Of a stretch of DNA of 64,000 bases, positions 10,321 through 22,699 are shown piece after piece. The stretch comes from Atopsyche davidsoni (Eukaryota; Arthropoda; Insecta; Trichoptera; Hydrobiosidae). The notes beneath the pieces were generated by a model, which worked only from the letters and a program-made list of their open reading frames with translations, did no database searches and was not told where the DNA came from. The translations under genes and the position numbers were made by a program. Each line of letters starts with the position of its first letter. Position 1 is the stretch's first letter. The stretch spans positions 18,561,501-18,625,500 of the forward strand of contig JAILWY010000018.1 of the NCBI GenBank assembly GCA_022113835.1. Direction: 5' to 3'.

Positions 10321-13300
10321 TTACATGTTACTAAATATTCTAGACTTACCGCCTAAAACACTCACGGTGTAATTTTATATATGTTAATAAAAACATATGT
10401 ATACACAAACACAGTCATATATAGTAAATGTAAAAAAAAATGTAAGTCTTTGTAGCTCAAGGAAGAATGCAAAAAAAACTGTTATAAGAGACAAAATAAG
10501 AAGTGAGCAGTTAGTCTCGTGTCAAGTGAACAGATGTAACAATGCTATCGGGGAATTATGAGTTTTTTCTGGTTCTGTTTCCGTCTCCGCCGCGCCGCCT
10601 CCCCGAGAGCCGCCAGACTAAGGTGATTCCTAATTACGATTGTGTCATCTCCGACAGGTGAAGCACTCGGAGTAGGTGCCGAGTCGTTGGTACTTAGATT
10701 CAAGGACTTCGTCTTAAAAAAAGACTCCAATAAAATCAAGGGTTGCCGTAATAATATACTCTCATATTAATAAATTGAATTTGAAATTAAAACCACCATC
10801 AGTGTAGTATTACACCTGTTCGTTTGAGTTTGTTCTCGTCGATGTCACTGCTGCGCAGGGCCAAAAGCATTATTTAGGGAGAGTGATTTTTTACGACTGC
10901 CACATTCGAGCGGCGGTGATGGTATGTAAGAACACTTTTATATTTGCACAGTGCACGTGAATCGATACGCGATGAACGTTACACAGAATCATAAAATATC
11001 AGTGGCCCAATTTAATGGGCAGGAGCACGATATTTTTATAGCCATCCCTCGTGTTTGCACTTGACACCCCATTTTTCCCCTCTGGCACTCGGGGGTACCG
11101 AGGCGGAGGCGCTTCGCCCTACAAGTGCATTCATACCGACCTGTCCATTCTATATAATATTCACATTAAAAAATGCAAACCCGGCTACAATGCATAACGA
11201 AGCTATTTTATTTCATCTTGGTTTTGCCACAAACCGGGCGCTGTGTATGGTCCCTTTTTTATTAAACCGCGATGGTGTATAAAAGATTCATTGATATATG
11301 AAACAAGCAGTATTATATTTAGCTCCAGGATATACTCGGTTTATAGGTCAGTCAGGTGTTCAGCACTAGTATACATTTAAATTTTGGTAATGCAAGTTTC
11401 GATAAGAAAGCAAAGAATGTCTCACCAAAAAGCAGCATACTGCATAGAATGGTTCGGTCAATCATAATGTTATTTTTAACATCTGTATTAAAGCCATGAG
11501 AAAAAAATAATAACGTTAGCTCGTGGAGGCAGATTGGCCCTCAGTGAGTGACTGCCTAGAAGAGAAGCGACGAAAACCAATAATCTCAAAACTTCCTCGT
11601 CGGCTTAACCGCCTGGTGGCACAGGCAGCCTTGCGGTTAGCGCAGTTGCCTACAAACTCGAGCTTCAGTCCCGGTGATAGCAATTTATGATTAACTTATT
11701 TTAATACTTCAAAAATTACATCAGGTTTAATAACAAAAAACATATAAATATATCTCAAATTGATCGGTTAATTTGATTTAATTTTTAAACAAACACAATG
11801 AATTGAAAAAGGACCCTTAAATATTTAACAAAGAAACCTGCCACCTACAAAAATATCCGTTAAAATTGTTCCCATAAATTCGGCAGGGAGCGCAACAAGC
11901 AATAGGTAATTGCCGCAGCCCCTCCCTTGTCTGGCGGGTGGAATATTTTTCCGGCCAGTACAAAAGGCGCCTGCATAAAAAGTAATATCGCCGAGTAAAT
12001 AATGGCGCTTTCCTGAGTGACTGCTAACCGGAGAGATGTTTTAATTAGTTTTATTTGTGCCTTTTCCTTCTGTTTTTTCAGCCTCTCTCGGTGTCGGTGT
12101 CGTAAGCACTTGCTCTGAAAAACGTCCCGAAGAACGACAATTTTCTTTCGAGGCTTCTCGGAGTACACCAGACGACGGGCGTGATGAGATGATTTTAATT
12201 CACTAAAAATCCAGTTTCGTTTCTCGCAAGACGTCTTGTTTGTCAAATTCGAAGGGCGAGGAATTCTTGTAAATTGATGTAACAACATCGTATTCGGAGT
12301 AAATACATATATTTTATAACGTTATCTATATTTATTTTATATAGAGAAATAAAAGTTGATCTGATTTGATTTGTTTACAAAAAAGACATTGAGAACCCAA
12401 AAAAGACGGTTTTATTACGTATAAACAGTTCTTATATAGCCCTTTTTATAATGACTGCATAAATATTCACAACCAGAAGAAACTTGTTATTTTGTATTAC
12501 AGCTATAAATGCATATTTATTGTTATACATAAGAACAATTATTTGTTTGAATGAACATTTTTTCCATATCATTATAAAATAAATACTTAAAAGTATTCCT
12601 AGAGATTGAAAAAGAAATATTCTCTAACGCTTACGCTTGTTTTGTTATAAAATCTTATATTTATGCGTTTTAAAATACCGAAATAAATACATCGCAAGAT
12701 AGTATTTTATTTCAAACAACTTGTGAAAAAATGCACATATTGTTTTCCTTTGTATTTTTTAGATCCCAGGTTGACCGAGTGAGGAGTTCTAAGTCCTTAC
12801 TTTAAAATACTTGGAGGTATTCAGTAGGAAAAGTGAGTTTGTTTTGAAAAAAAACTTTTGATGTTCTTCCAGAAAGAGCCAACTCCATATCACTGAAAAG
12901 TTTTTGTTGAGATCAGCTTCAGAGCTGTGTAGCAATAATAATAAAAAATATCATTTTTTTAACACCGAGGCACAGAGACAGTATCTTCACAATCAACAAT
13001 ATTGAATCGAGTGAGATTTTTGATAATTGGGCAGATTGATCATGCGATTGACGTGGATTGTAGAGGTTTGATAGTTTGGTCACTGGTGATTTGCAAATTT
13101 CACAAAGGGAATGCAGTTTGATCGTGTGGTTACACGTTAGAATCTAGTGTTAGTTGCTTGTGACTCTCGAGTTGTACAGTAGTAAACAAATTTGATTGTA
13201 TGGGTGCGCGTGGTGACTTGTTGGTTGTGCAATAGTAAAGCAGTTTGATTACGTATTTGCACGAGGTGGTTCCAGGTAGTTTACATGTTGTTTAATATTA

Positions 13301-13936
13301 AGGAAGATTGCAGAGTTTGACAAGCGGAATGTGTTATTTCACGTAAAGTGGTTATAAAATAAATAAATGATAATACAGAAGATACAGTGGTTCGTTCATT
13401 TACATTTTATTTAGTTTTTTTTAAATTTAAAAATATAAAATTTATCCTTGATATTTTTAGTATCGATGTATGCTATTTGAGAACGTACACAGATACTTTA
13501 ATAGTCTTTAATAAAACAAAAAAAATAATTTATAATTATTTCTGGTAGTTAAATCACTTAGTGTTTATAAAGAAAGCCATTGGTATTAATCATTGTATTT
13601 GCGTACGTAAAATGATACTATCAATAACATAACAATAGAATGTTGTTAATACCGAAACTGAAACAGGCACTGATGCGCTGTGATAATTTTCAAGACATTA
13701 AGTAGAGTGCCGCCCCTCCGGCAAACGGTTCCAAATACATCCCCCAGGACTCCGTACGTTCATTCATAACCATAAAGGATACGTGAAACTATCATAACCG
13801 GGTCTCATAAACAGCAATCATCGGGTAACTCTCTGGGGTTATAAAATATACTCAGCTTGCAAGCGAGTTACTTGGCCGTTCAGCCAGCAAAGATTGCGAA
13901 ACTATCGGAACACGCCGTTATGATCGCCGGCCCCCA
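10321..13936. other. AT-rich DNA with several GC-balanced islands
   Basis: GC-balanced patches occur at about 10555-10740, 10820-11280, 11520-11690 (with a tRNA-like head), 11860-12290 and 13650-13936. The frames across them (for example the minus frame at 12288-11860) show no recognisable domain and no paired splice signals, so I leave them uncalled. From 12960 to 13330 there is G/T-rich DNA without structure I can name. Confidence 0.35.
11612..11690 (+). repeat. Candidate tRNA-derived SINE head
   Basis: The segment contains an A-box-like TAGCGCAGTTGC (11638-11649, 11 of 12 positions of the polymerase III consensus). About 12 bp downstream of it is a B-box-like GCTTCAGTCCC (9 of 11). The spacing suits a tRNA. 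No full cloverleaf was found, so this looks like a decayed SINE promoter and not a working tRNA gene. Confidence 0.45.
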
Positions 13937-14450
13937 GCTTCAGAATTACTGGCTGTTTTATTAGTTGCTGGAGGCTCTTACGGCATATCACCTTACACTA
14001 CCAAAAGAATTTTCTAATTAATGTAATTTTTATAAAATTTAAGTAAAAATGCAATAGAATAAATAAAAATTTAAAAAATAACTTTTGCTTGCGATTATAT
14101 CTTATTACATCAGTTTCAGAGTTACTGGTTATTTTATTAGTGGCTCTTACGGCATTCTACGTCAAATCACCAAAATAATTTCCTAATGAATTTTATTGTT
14201 TTAATGTTTAAATTAACATTAAATATGAATTTAAAAAAAAACATTGCTTCCGATTTTAATTATTATGTCAGTTTCAGAATTATTCGCTTTTAATCAGTTG
14301 CTGGAGTTTCTTACGGCATATCACCTTACAACACCAAAAATATTTCGTAATTAATCTATTTTGTTACTCGAATTCGTACAAAATACGATTTATAAATATG
14401 TAAATATAAACGTAAAATAAAAGTTTACTTTCAATTATAACTGACTAATT
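13937..14450 (+). repeat. Three diverged tandem repeats of about 165 bp
   Basis: Units start at TTCAGA near 13939, 14115 and 14273 (spacing 176 and 158 bp). Each has a conserved head (TTACTGG...TTTATTAG...CTCTTACGGCAT..CACC) and an AT-rich tail that has drifted. The first head sits in a GC-balanced island, so the island probably seeded the duplication. Confidence 0.75.
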
Positions 14451-15634
14451 ATAATATATTTTTATGATAATTTTATTTTATTAAACATTTCAAATATTAA
14501 CGTAGTTTCATGGAAAATTATACTGATTTTGTAATTTCTTTTAAAGATGATTTTAGCCAAACAAAATATTAACATGGTTTCAGGATATTGTTTTATGATA
14601 TTACTGATATTATTTTTAAAAAGATCTTCTCTGATACATGTTTTCTATGACTACACTTTTTCTTTGTTAAATAAGATAAATATCGAAGTCGTACAAAAGT
14701 TGAACAAAGCCGCAATTGTTTTTAATTAAAAAGATCTGATCTAACTTAGCAGATGCGCTAGTAATGCAATTACTTAGTTTGAGCATGACTTTATAATTTG
14801 TTATTTGTTAAGCATCTTCATGGATTTTTGCCGCATTTTTTCTTGAAATTTTTAACGTTTCGGTTCAAATACTGAGAACATCTTCAAGAGGTTATAAATG
14901 TTCACCCAAAATATCTAAAAATGACCCCAGTATCCGGGATAAGTAACATTGGAAATTTTAAAAAAAATCCGGTATAACACCAAAATTGTAGTTTTTTTTT
15001 TATTTGTTATTCGTCATGATCACGCATCATATCATTGAAAAATATTTTATTCAATGCATAGTTTGATTTCTGTTTGAAGTTAGAAAAATACAAATGTCAA
15101 GAATAATAAAAAAAAAATCTCGAATTGAAGATTTTTAATTTTTTTTTTATGGTTGTTATATTTATATATTATATAATTGAGTTAAACATTTAATACTTTG
15201 AAAACTATGGTACATAATTGTACATGTAGAACATACTTATAAATTTCAAGTTACTCAGATAATGGGTTGTGATATTCAATTAATATTTTCAACAAACAGT
15301 TTAGATTAATGCTCTCTCGTACGTTTATATAAAACAGCTTTATTAACCACGCATAACATTAATTTTATTTTAAAAATACTTAGTATTCGCACAATGAATC
15401 AAATTTGTTTTTATAATACTTTATTTGGTAGAGATATGGATTTTTACGAAAAAGTTTATTTATTTTTATATAAAAAAAATAATCAGATTAATTATGTAAT
15501 TCAAGATTTCAAACGAAAATACATAAGAAGCAAAACAATCAAACAGGTATATTCTTCAGCGCTTTTAGCGCAAGAAACGATAAATAAAGATAATTGCCAC
15601 AAAAAAATCGTCGAAACTTTTCACTTTTCAAGTA
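14451..15634. other. AT-rich stretch, nothing recognised
   Basis: Only AT-rich low-complexity sequence. Short frames at 14547-14729 and 15394-15681 are composition artefacts; the second runs into the next transposon. Confidence 0.4.
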
Positions 15635-15974
15635 CAGTAAAACCTCGATATAACGAACAAAAAATCCGGTCAAATGTTTAAAAAATAAAAAAAACGTTTT
15701 ATATGCGAAAATGTTCATTATAAAAAAAACAGCAAACTTTAAAGTGCAAACAAAACTTGATTCCTTTTTAGTAGGATTACCGAAAGCAAGCGCGTCGATA
15801 TCAAACAGACAACACAATTTTGTTTGTGTTTTGTATTTTTTACTTATATCTAAATGCAGTGTACATAAAAAAAAAATTATGATATATATTTTAAACCAAT
15901 TTTTATATAATGCACTTTCGGCTTTAACAGACACCCCTTCCCGCCAATTGGTCCGATATACCGCGGTTTTACTG
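15635..15974 (+). mobile_element. pogo/Tigger-like MITE, 340 bp
   Basis: Terminal inverted repeats start CAGTAAAACCTCGATATAAC and end with GGTTTTACTG, flanked by TA duplications at 15633-15634 and 15975-15976. The interior is homologous, in the opposite orientation, to the MITE at 45800-46212. It encodes no transposase and would need one supplied in trans. The long frames on both strands here are incidental. Confidence 0.85.
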
Positions 15975-16544
15975 TACTGGTAAAAAAAATGATTATTTGT
16001 GTATTTATTGAAAATATGCAACTTTGAATACTGCGAACAAAGCGAACCGGTTCAGAATATGCGCTCGTGTTGATTTATAGGTTCTTTTATTGGCTCGGAT
16101 GTATCGCGACCGGAATATCGATTCGTTCACCTTAGAATAAATCCTGGTGAGTGGGGGGGGGGGGGGGGTGGAAGGGGTGGGGGGGGGGCAACCGGATGTA
16201 CTGGTCCCGACTTATCAGATGCTGCAGTGGAGCCAATCGATGGCCGGCAACAAGCGCGAGTGCATCGGACGTGAGCCGGCCGGAGGGGCTTTCTTCCTTC
16301 CCGACAAACTTGCACTGGCGCCGATTCCGAATGGTTTCTTTTACCGCCGGTGAGATGTGCTTTTTGTATCGCGTTTCGTATTGTGTGCCGGCGTTTCTGT
16401 TGTGTTAAATTGACGAAGAAAAGCGATTTCTACACCCGAAACGGACCTTTTCAAAACACTTAAAAAATATTGACAAAACAAAAAATATTTTTGAATGTTA
16501 CAATGTCACATGTTTCTTCCTTTCCCGTTGGTTTTATGGAGAGA
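15975..16544. other. Spacer with long G tracts and a GC-balanced island
   Basis: A run of 15 G starts at 16155, followed by a second run of about 10 G ending near 16187, with potential to form G-quadruplexes. A GC-balanced segment then continues to about 16405. The frames here encode low-complexity peptides and are not called. Confidence 0.45.
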
Positions 16545-16860
16545 TTATTAGAAAGAGAGAAAATGATTAATGTACTTGACAAGAGGAGGATTGCAAATTT
16601 TTGTGAAACGAATCAAAATAAATGTTTTTATAATCTTAAATAGTGGCTTGAGCTGTAGCATTCTCTCTCCTTCCAACAACCTCTCCCTATAACAATTGTT
16701 ATATAAAATCTCACTCTGTTTGATAATGCCAACGTGTAAGGTTGGCAAAACCGGTCACAAATAAAAAAATAAACATGTGGAAAATCACTCAAGTATTAAA
16801 ATGGAATTCCATCAAGTACTCTCTGTCAAAAATATTAAAGTTCAAAACAAAAAAATCTTT
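16545..16860 (+). repeat. R3 foldback/MITE-like repeat copy
   Basis: It shares with copies at 32.7-33.3, 40.2, 51.5-51.9 and 56.6 kb the blocks GGATTGCAAATTTTTGTG, TGATAATGCCAACGTG, AACCGGTCACAAATAAAAA and GTGGAAAATCACTCAAGTAT. Copies occur in both orientations and often as back-to-back inverted pairs. There is no coding capacity, and the superfamily is unknown to me. Confidence 0.65.
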
Positions 16861-16904
16861 TCAGATAAGCTTATTTTATATTGAATTCTGTTATATAAAA
16901 ATCT

Positions 16905-17560
16905 CCTCTCCGCTCTTCCCATTTTGTTGCTTGTGTAAAATTCTGTGTCCTAAGCGTGTGTTAAGTATTGGTAATGGAGTTGTGGACTTTGAATGATTGT
17001 GGAGGGATATAATATGGAATTACCTTGTCGAGGTGGGGAGGCTCCTGCTATTGCTTCTCAGCTTGCTGCAGAAGGAGTATCAGATGTAAACGCACAGAGC
17101 AAGGAAATAATTATTTAGTCATACTATTGGGCAGGAGCAATACGCAGACATTTCCTTCAAATATAAAACTGCGATGTGGAAAGGAAAGGATGTGTAAAGG
17201 GTCGGTAATGGAAATGCCTTAGCGAGGTAGGGCCTGCTGCAGAAGGAGTATTAGATCTAAACACAAGAGCTTTATAGGAAAAGGACTATATAATAATGCT
17301 ATTGAGCAGCAGCAAGATGCAGATTTTTCTTTTGTTAAAAGACTCGGACTACACTACTTTCACTTTAGAAAATCATGAGAACTGGCTCAGCATGAGTATA
17401 TGCTCAGTGAAATGGTCGCCACCCTCCTCTAAGAAGGAGCATTTGTTGAAGAAGAAAATAAAAATCTCTTCTGTTCGGTTCATATTTTGTAGGATTGAAA
17501 TTTTTGTGGAAAATCTGTTTATATATTTTATTTTGTTCAATTGCTTTCAACTGCTGTTTA
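16905..17560 (+). repeat. R1 repeat copy
   Basis: It contains the R1 blocks TGTTGCTTGTG, GCTGCAGAAGGAGTATCAGA (near 17064), a second short copy of the same block near 17236, and ATATGCTCAGTGAAATGGTC near 17397. The internal repetition suggests unequal duplication within the element. The Tc1/mariner insert seen at 1085 is absent. No protein is recognised. Confidence 0.65.
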
Positions 17561-18574
17561 AGCACGTGTAAGCAGTTTAAAGGAAAATCTTTACAATATC
17601 GGCCACTTGTGGAGGAAAGCTGTTCCTTAGCTAATAAGCGAGTCCTTTAAAATTAGGGATAATAATATTTTCAAGTAGAACATAATACTGTAAACCGGTT
17701 GTATATTATCTGAAAATTAATCAGAACCAAATATTAGCTGTGTACTTGTATAAATTTTGCAATTCAATATAGCCACTTTAAATATTGCTTTACAAAGCAT
17801 TAGCTAGCGCATTAATGTGTTTGTAGCACCATAATTCTCTCAACATAATTTAGGACAAATTAAATTGTTTAATTATTAAAGATGTATATTACACAAACGG
17901 CGTGCTATTTATGTTATAATGATGGCACATTTTGCTACAACCAATTTTTTTTTTATAATGTAAAGACTTTGTTAAAGTTATCGATATACTGAATCTTTAT
18001 AAATTATCCATTCAATAAATAAGACTGTTTTATGTTAATGTGAGCTCTGAAAAATAGTTAGAAATTATTTCGGAATTTCAGTGAGTATTAGAGATTTTCA
18101 TCAAATTAGTAAAGGAATCTGTAAACTCCGAGCAATGTTTCGGCAATGCTTTGGAATGCAATTTATCTGACTCAGAATTCAGCAACTTCTTTAATTTGTC
18201 ACCGGCGCGGCGCGGCCCTAAATTTGTTCCTAGTTTTTTCTTTTGTTGGTATTGTTATCGTGTAGCAAAGTTAACAAGCAAAACCAAACTTCGAAACAAT
18301 TTTGTCTAAAGTTTGGTTAATTCGTTTGAATTTTCTTAATTTCGCGAGCACGGTTCTTGTTTGTGAGATAAGGGAAATATTTGATGGTTTGAAATTTAAA
18401 TAGCCAGAAAGGACTACTTCCTAGAAAGTGTCACGAACTATTTGCGGTGAGTTATTAATTGTTTTGAACTTGATGCAATGAGACTTGGAACTCATACCTT
18501 TTCAAGTGGACAGTATATATTCGATATAAAAAAATATCGGAAATCATATATACAAATTAAACATGATGTTATCT
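17561..18574. other. AT-rich spacer
   Basis: No gene or repeat family is identified. There is a very short GC patch (GGCGCGGCGCGG) near 18202. Confidence 0.4.
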
Positions 18575-19290
18575 ATCCACAAAAACCTCCCCACTCTCCC
18601 CATTCAATTGATTGTGCATGGCTGCCAATCTGTGCTCTGAGCGTGTGTAAAGGATCGGTAATGAAGTAGTCGACTTGGAATGATTGTGGAGGGATGTGCT
18701 CTGGAAGTACGTGGGGGGGATCCTGATATTGTTTCTGTAGCTTGCTGCAGAAGGAGTATCAGATCTAAACTCTAGAGTTTTGTATGAAGATCGATATAAA
18801 ACTGCGGTGTAGAAGGACCCGCTACACTATTTTTCATTAAGAAAACTATGAACACTGGTTCAGCATGAGTAAATGCTCAGTGAAATGGTCGCCAACCTCC
18901 TAGGCACTTGACGAAAAAAGTGAGCAACTAAGTTTTATATGTAGTCGACATAAATGTCTAAACTTGTATTTGTTTTTTAGCTTAGACATCTGTCAACAAT
19001 AAACAGTCATTACACCAACACATAAATGCCCTTAGTCTTTATTTTTTCTGATGCCTCTTCTCATAGAAGGTTGGTGGCCATTTCATCGAACACATCTCTA
19101 TCTTGGGACAAATTCCGCATCCCCTTAATTTCCTCCTTACAGTTCTCCTTTTTTTTCGATTTTTCCTTGGACAATCAGCTGTTGTATGCTATATTTACGA
19201 TTACAAAAAATGTAGCCAAAATAGGAGACCTTCTGCTTCATTCAATTGTGACGCGGTGAACCCATGGTATTTTAAGGATTCTCTTATAAT
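18575..19290 (+). repeat. R1 repeat copy lacking the transposon insert
   Basis: This copy shows the uninterrupted join between the GTATCAGATCTAAAC block (18755-18770) and the ATGCTCAGTGAAATGGTC block (18872-18890). It then carries the full 3' segment through GGAGACCTTCTGCTTCATTC to GGTATTTTAAGGATTCTCTT, nearly identical to 1677-1845. It therefore serves as the empty-site reference for the insert at 1085. Confidence 0.7.
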
Positions 19291-22205
19291 TAATACTACT
19301 TAAGTAATATTTATCTCACAATTAAAAAAAAATATTGCCAAAAAATTAAATGAACAATATTTTGCAAATACACATATTTAAAGTTTGAAAAATGGATCGC
19401 TCTACTTTGAAATCGAAAAATATGCGCCCGGGAAAAAAAGAAGTACCCACTGACATTATAAAAGAAAAACGGATGTAAATAATTAGCCGGCTGTACAGGG
19501 TGGCCGGGCGTTTTTTTCTCGCCCCGTAAGCGATTCCACCCGAGGGCACTTCACACTTCTTCACTTTGATTTGTTTGCTCTTAGCGCCCGTGCCGTCCGC
19601 CGGCCCGCCCCAGCCTCCGCCCCAGCCCCCGCCCCCACCCCCGCCCCCGCCCACTTGTAAAACTTTTACAATGCGAACATAAATCCGCCCTCAACAGAGC
19701 GGCCCGGCCTAGCGAGCGCCTTCTTCGTACCGAGGCAGATTTTTCAGACATTTTTTTTTTTTTTTTTTATTTATTTTTTTTATTTTATAACACCCTCATA
19801 ACACCTCACGTCCTTTTAAACCTTAATTGTGTGTTGCTTGTTATTTATTTTTAATAAAAAAAAAAATGACTATAAATTACGTATTGACTTTGTAATGTAC
19901 ATTACTTTTATATTGTACTGTAAAAACGATTTAAACGAAATAAAAATGTATATATAAGATATAAAAAATGTAAACTTGGTTACAGACAAAATACTTTTAA
20001 ATTTATCTTGAATTACAAAGCTAAACTAAATTTGGAGAAGTTCTTCCATAATAATACAATTTTTGAGAAGAAGAATCCCACCAAATTATGTGCATTAATT
20101 ATTATGAAAAAAACATGGCCTAAGCCTGAAGACATTTTTCACAAAAAAATGAGGTGACTTTCCGAAAAGTTATAATTTGTGTAAATCGTGTTGTAACTTA
20201 TTTTAACTGTGTATCAAACCAGATACAAAAGTTCTTCTATTACAGTTTTAGGGGTTGAATAAAGTTAAGGAGGCAGGCAGAAAAAAGGAATCCTCCGAGA
20301 GGAGCTAATATAGAGAGCTACGAAAATGACCAGGGCTGTCCAATATTCAATGGAGTTAATATGTCACTTGGATATTTCAAAATCCTAATTTAATTATCAC
20401 AATAAATTTCAAAATCCAATATTCATAACATTTATAATATTTAAAATACCACTGCCTCGTAGATTATAAATATTAATATGTGTTCTTAAGCAGTATATTT
20501 CGTGTTATTAGATTTATTTAAAAAATCAAAATTCATTATGACATATCATTAACATCAAGTCTTTTTAAATAATTTGCTTTTTTATTGATATTTTAAGACT
20601 TTTTCTAGTAATTTTAAAATAAAGTCGTATTCCTGACTGTAAAAATATTTTGATTATGAAAAAATCCAGACACTTTTAGGTGAAATGTAATATGATCTGC
20701 AATCCAACAATAACTTTTTAATATATTGAAAATTGTACAAGAAGCTAGAAACTAAGAATAGTTATATGAAGCAGGATTATTTAAAAAATATTTTTTTCGT
20801 TATTATTTTTATTGCTTGAAGATATTTATAATAAATTTTATGTTATGTTTTTGTCATAAGCATCGCCTATAAAATATCTACAGGAACACGTATAAGGTCG
20901 TTTATGCAGGTATCAGGTTAATATCTCGTATCTTCGGCCGTAAGTATGATACAGGATCATTAGCGTGTAGAGATCACATGGAATCTATACATATACTATA
21001 CATTTCATACTTTCAAACTTAACCTATATTATAAGTAGCCAGAAAGTTTAATTCGTTTGCATACGTAAAGGAAACAGTGTTTTGTAATATAAAACTAATA
21101 TTATATTAAGGCTGTAAAATGATGAGGAGTTTATCCGTTTTTCGTTAATTTGGTAGTTATATGACTTACACATGATAAGTAGTTAGAGATGTGATATTTT
21201 TTAACAAAGCTCGAATCTATGAGAAAAGCAGCGTTTTCAATATACTTTCGTGTGAATACATTTTCTATAAACTGAATTTCATCAATAACTTAAAATGTCT
21301 TCATTTTCAGAAATAAATAAATTATTTTTTGGAATTCAAATATCTTAAAAAATACCGAAGTAATTTCTTATTGAATCACTTGTTGAAATTTGTACAGTAT
21401 ATTTTTGTTGATTTATTTTCCCTCTAACAGTAAAACCTCGAAAAATATGAGAAGCTACTCATAAACGAAAATATTCATTACCTTTCGGTCAATTGCGTAC
21501 CCACACTTGTTGTTTAAAATAAAGGGTGTTACAAACTAAAACAGTCTATCGTGGATAGTATAGTCTCTGACTGGCAGGACTATCACGTCTGTTTCAGATT
21601 GACGGCTCATATTTTATGTGCCAATTCAAAGAACACACTTGAATATTTATAATTCAAGAATTATTTAAGGGAGTTCCCCGGCCGCGGCCCTCAATGGGCG
21701 CCCCTGGCCGGGCGGCGCTGAGTTAGGGCGCAGAGAGCCCGCCGAAAAGGTGAAATATAATCACCATTTCGCTTCTTTTAAACAACGGATACTTTTCTTC
21801 GCTGTATGTTGTTGTAAGTGTTTTTTTTTCCTCCCCTGACCATCCGCCCTTGATTTATTTATCGAGTGCTTACGCTTACACTTGCCGTTTTATATTTTTG
21901 CTCATAATTAGAAACCTAATATTTTATTTTTTTTATAAAAATATTTTTTGAGAAATTCAAATGTTTTGTATTTGAAAGTTAAGAATTTTTTGCGTTTTTA
22001 TTAGATATATAAAGCAATGTATGTATACGGCAATACAAAAGTAAAATTTGCGAGATGTTGCGAAATCGACATTATTTGATTGTTATAATTAATTATAACA
22101 ATCAAAATTTTAATAGTATAAACAAATATGAGACAATTTTTAATGAAAATACAAAAACAATCCATTTTGTATAAAAAGTAGGGTTTGCTTTGGATGTATA
22201 TAAAC
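19291..22205. other. AT-rich DNA with GC patches and a palindrome
   Basis: GC-rich patches lie at about 19485-19740 (with a C-rich tract near 19608-19652) and 21665-21750. A T-rich low-complexity run spans 19750-19790. A partial pogo-type terminus (CAGTAAAACCTCGAAAAATA) begins at 21429 without a partner. No gene is supported. Confidence 0.4.
22075..22106. repeat. Perfect 32-bp AT-rich palindrome
   Basis: The two 16-nt halves meeting between 22090 and 22091 (TTTGATTGTTATAATT and its exact reverse complement) form a palindrome with no spacer. Confidence 0.85.
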
Positions 22206-22691
22206 CAGTGGCTTTCAAACTCTTTTGGACCACGGACCCCCTTTCATAGTCAAAACTGCCCACGGACCCCCTATCATGGTCAAAAATTTCCCATGAACCC
22301 CCTTTCATAGTCAAAACTTGCCTACGGACTCTGAGTGAAAAACTACATAAATTCATATTACAGACTAGTTGGTGCAAGTATCGACTCAATTGAGTTCATG
22401 TATTAACCTACCTGACTCATCGCGATGCCTGTTATTACTTGTATTTTATGCACCTGTCTATATTTATATCTTACTTAGAGTATAAACATCGCTAATAATG
22501 TATTCATTGTTATTTATTTTAGTTTCCATATTAATAAAAATGTGTCACAATTTTTTTTATTTTATATTAAACCTTGCGCGGACCCTCTGACGTTGTTTGG
22601 GGACCCCTAAATCGATTTTAATTTTCTAAGGACCCCCTGAATGATCCCAGGGACCCCCTGGGGTCCGTAGGGACCACTTTGAGAAGTACTG
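22206..22691. mobile_element. hAT-type MITE with target-site duplication
   Basis: The left end reads CAGTGGCTTTCAAACTC and the right end is the reverse complement of CAGTACTTCTCAAAGTGG. The flanks ATATAAAC (22198-22205) and ATATAAAT (22692-22699) match at 7 of 8 bases. Subterminal GGACCCCCT-rich repeats lie inside both ends; on the left they form about three copies of a roughly 36-bp unit (22230-22330). The central part is AT-rich and has no transposase. Confidence 0.85.
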
Positions 22692-22699
22692 ATATAAAT

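Noticed and set aside
11860..12288. 142-aa minus frame rich in Lys/Arg
   Set aside because: No domain recognised, no start or splice context, and it lies in a balanced non-coding island like many others here.
15539..16021. 160-aa minus frame
   Set aside because: It runs across a MITE and AT-rich DNA with no domain and crosses the transposon borders.
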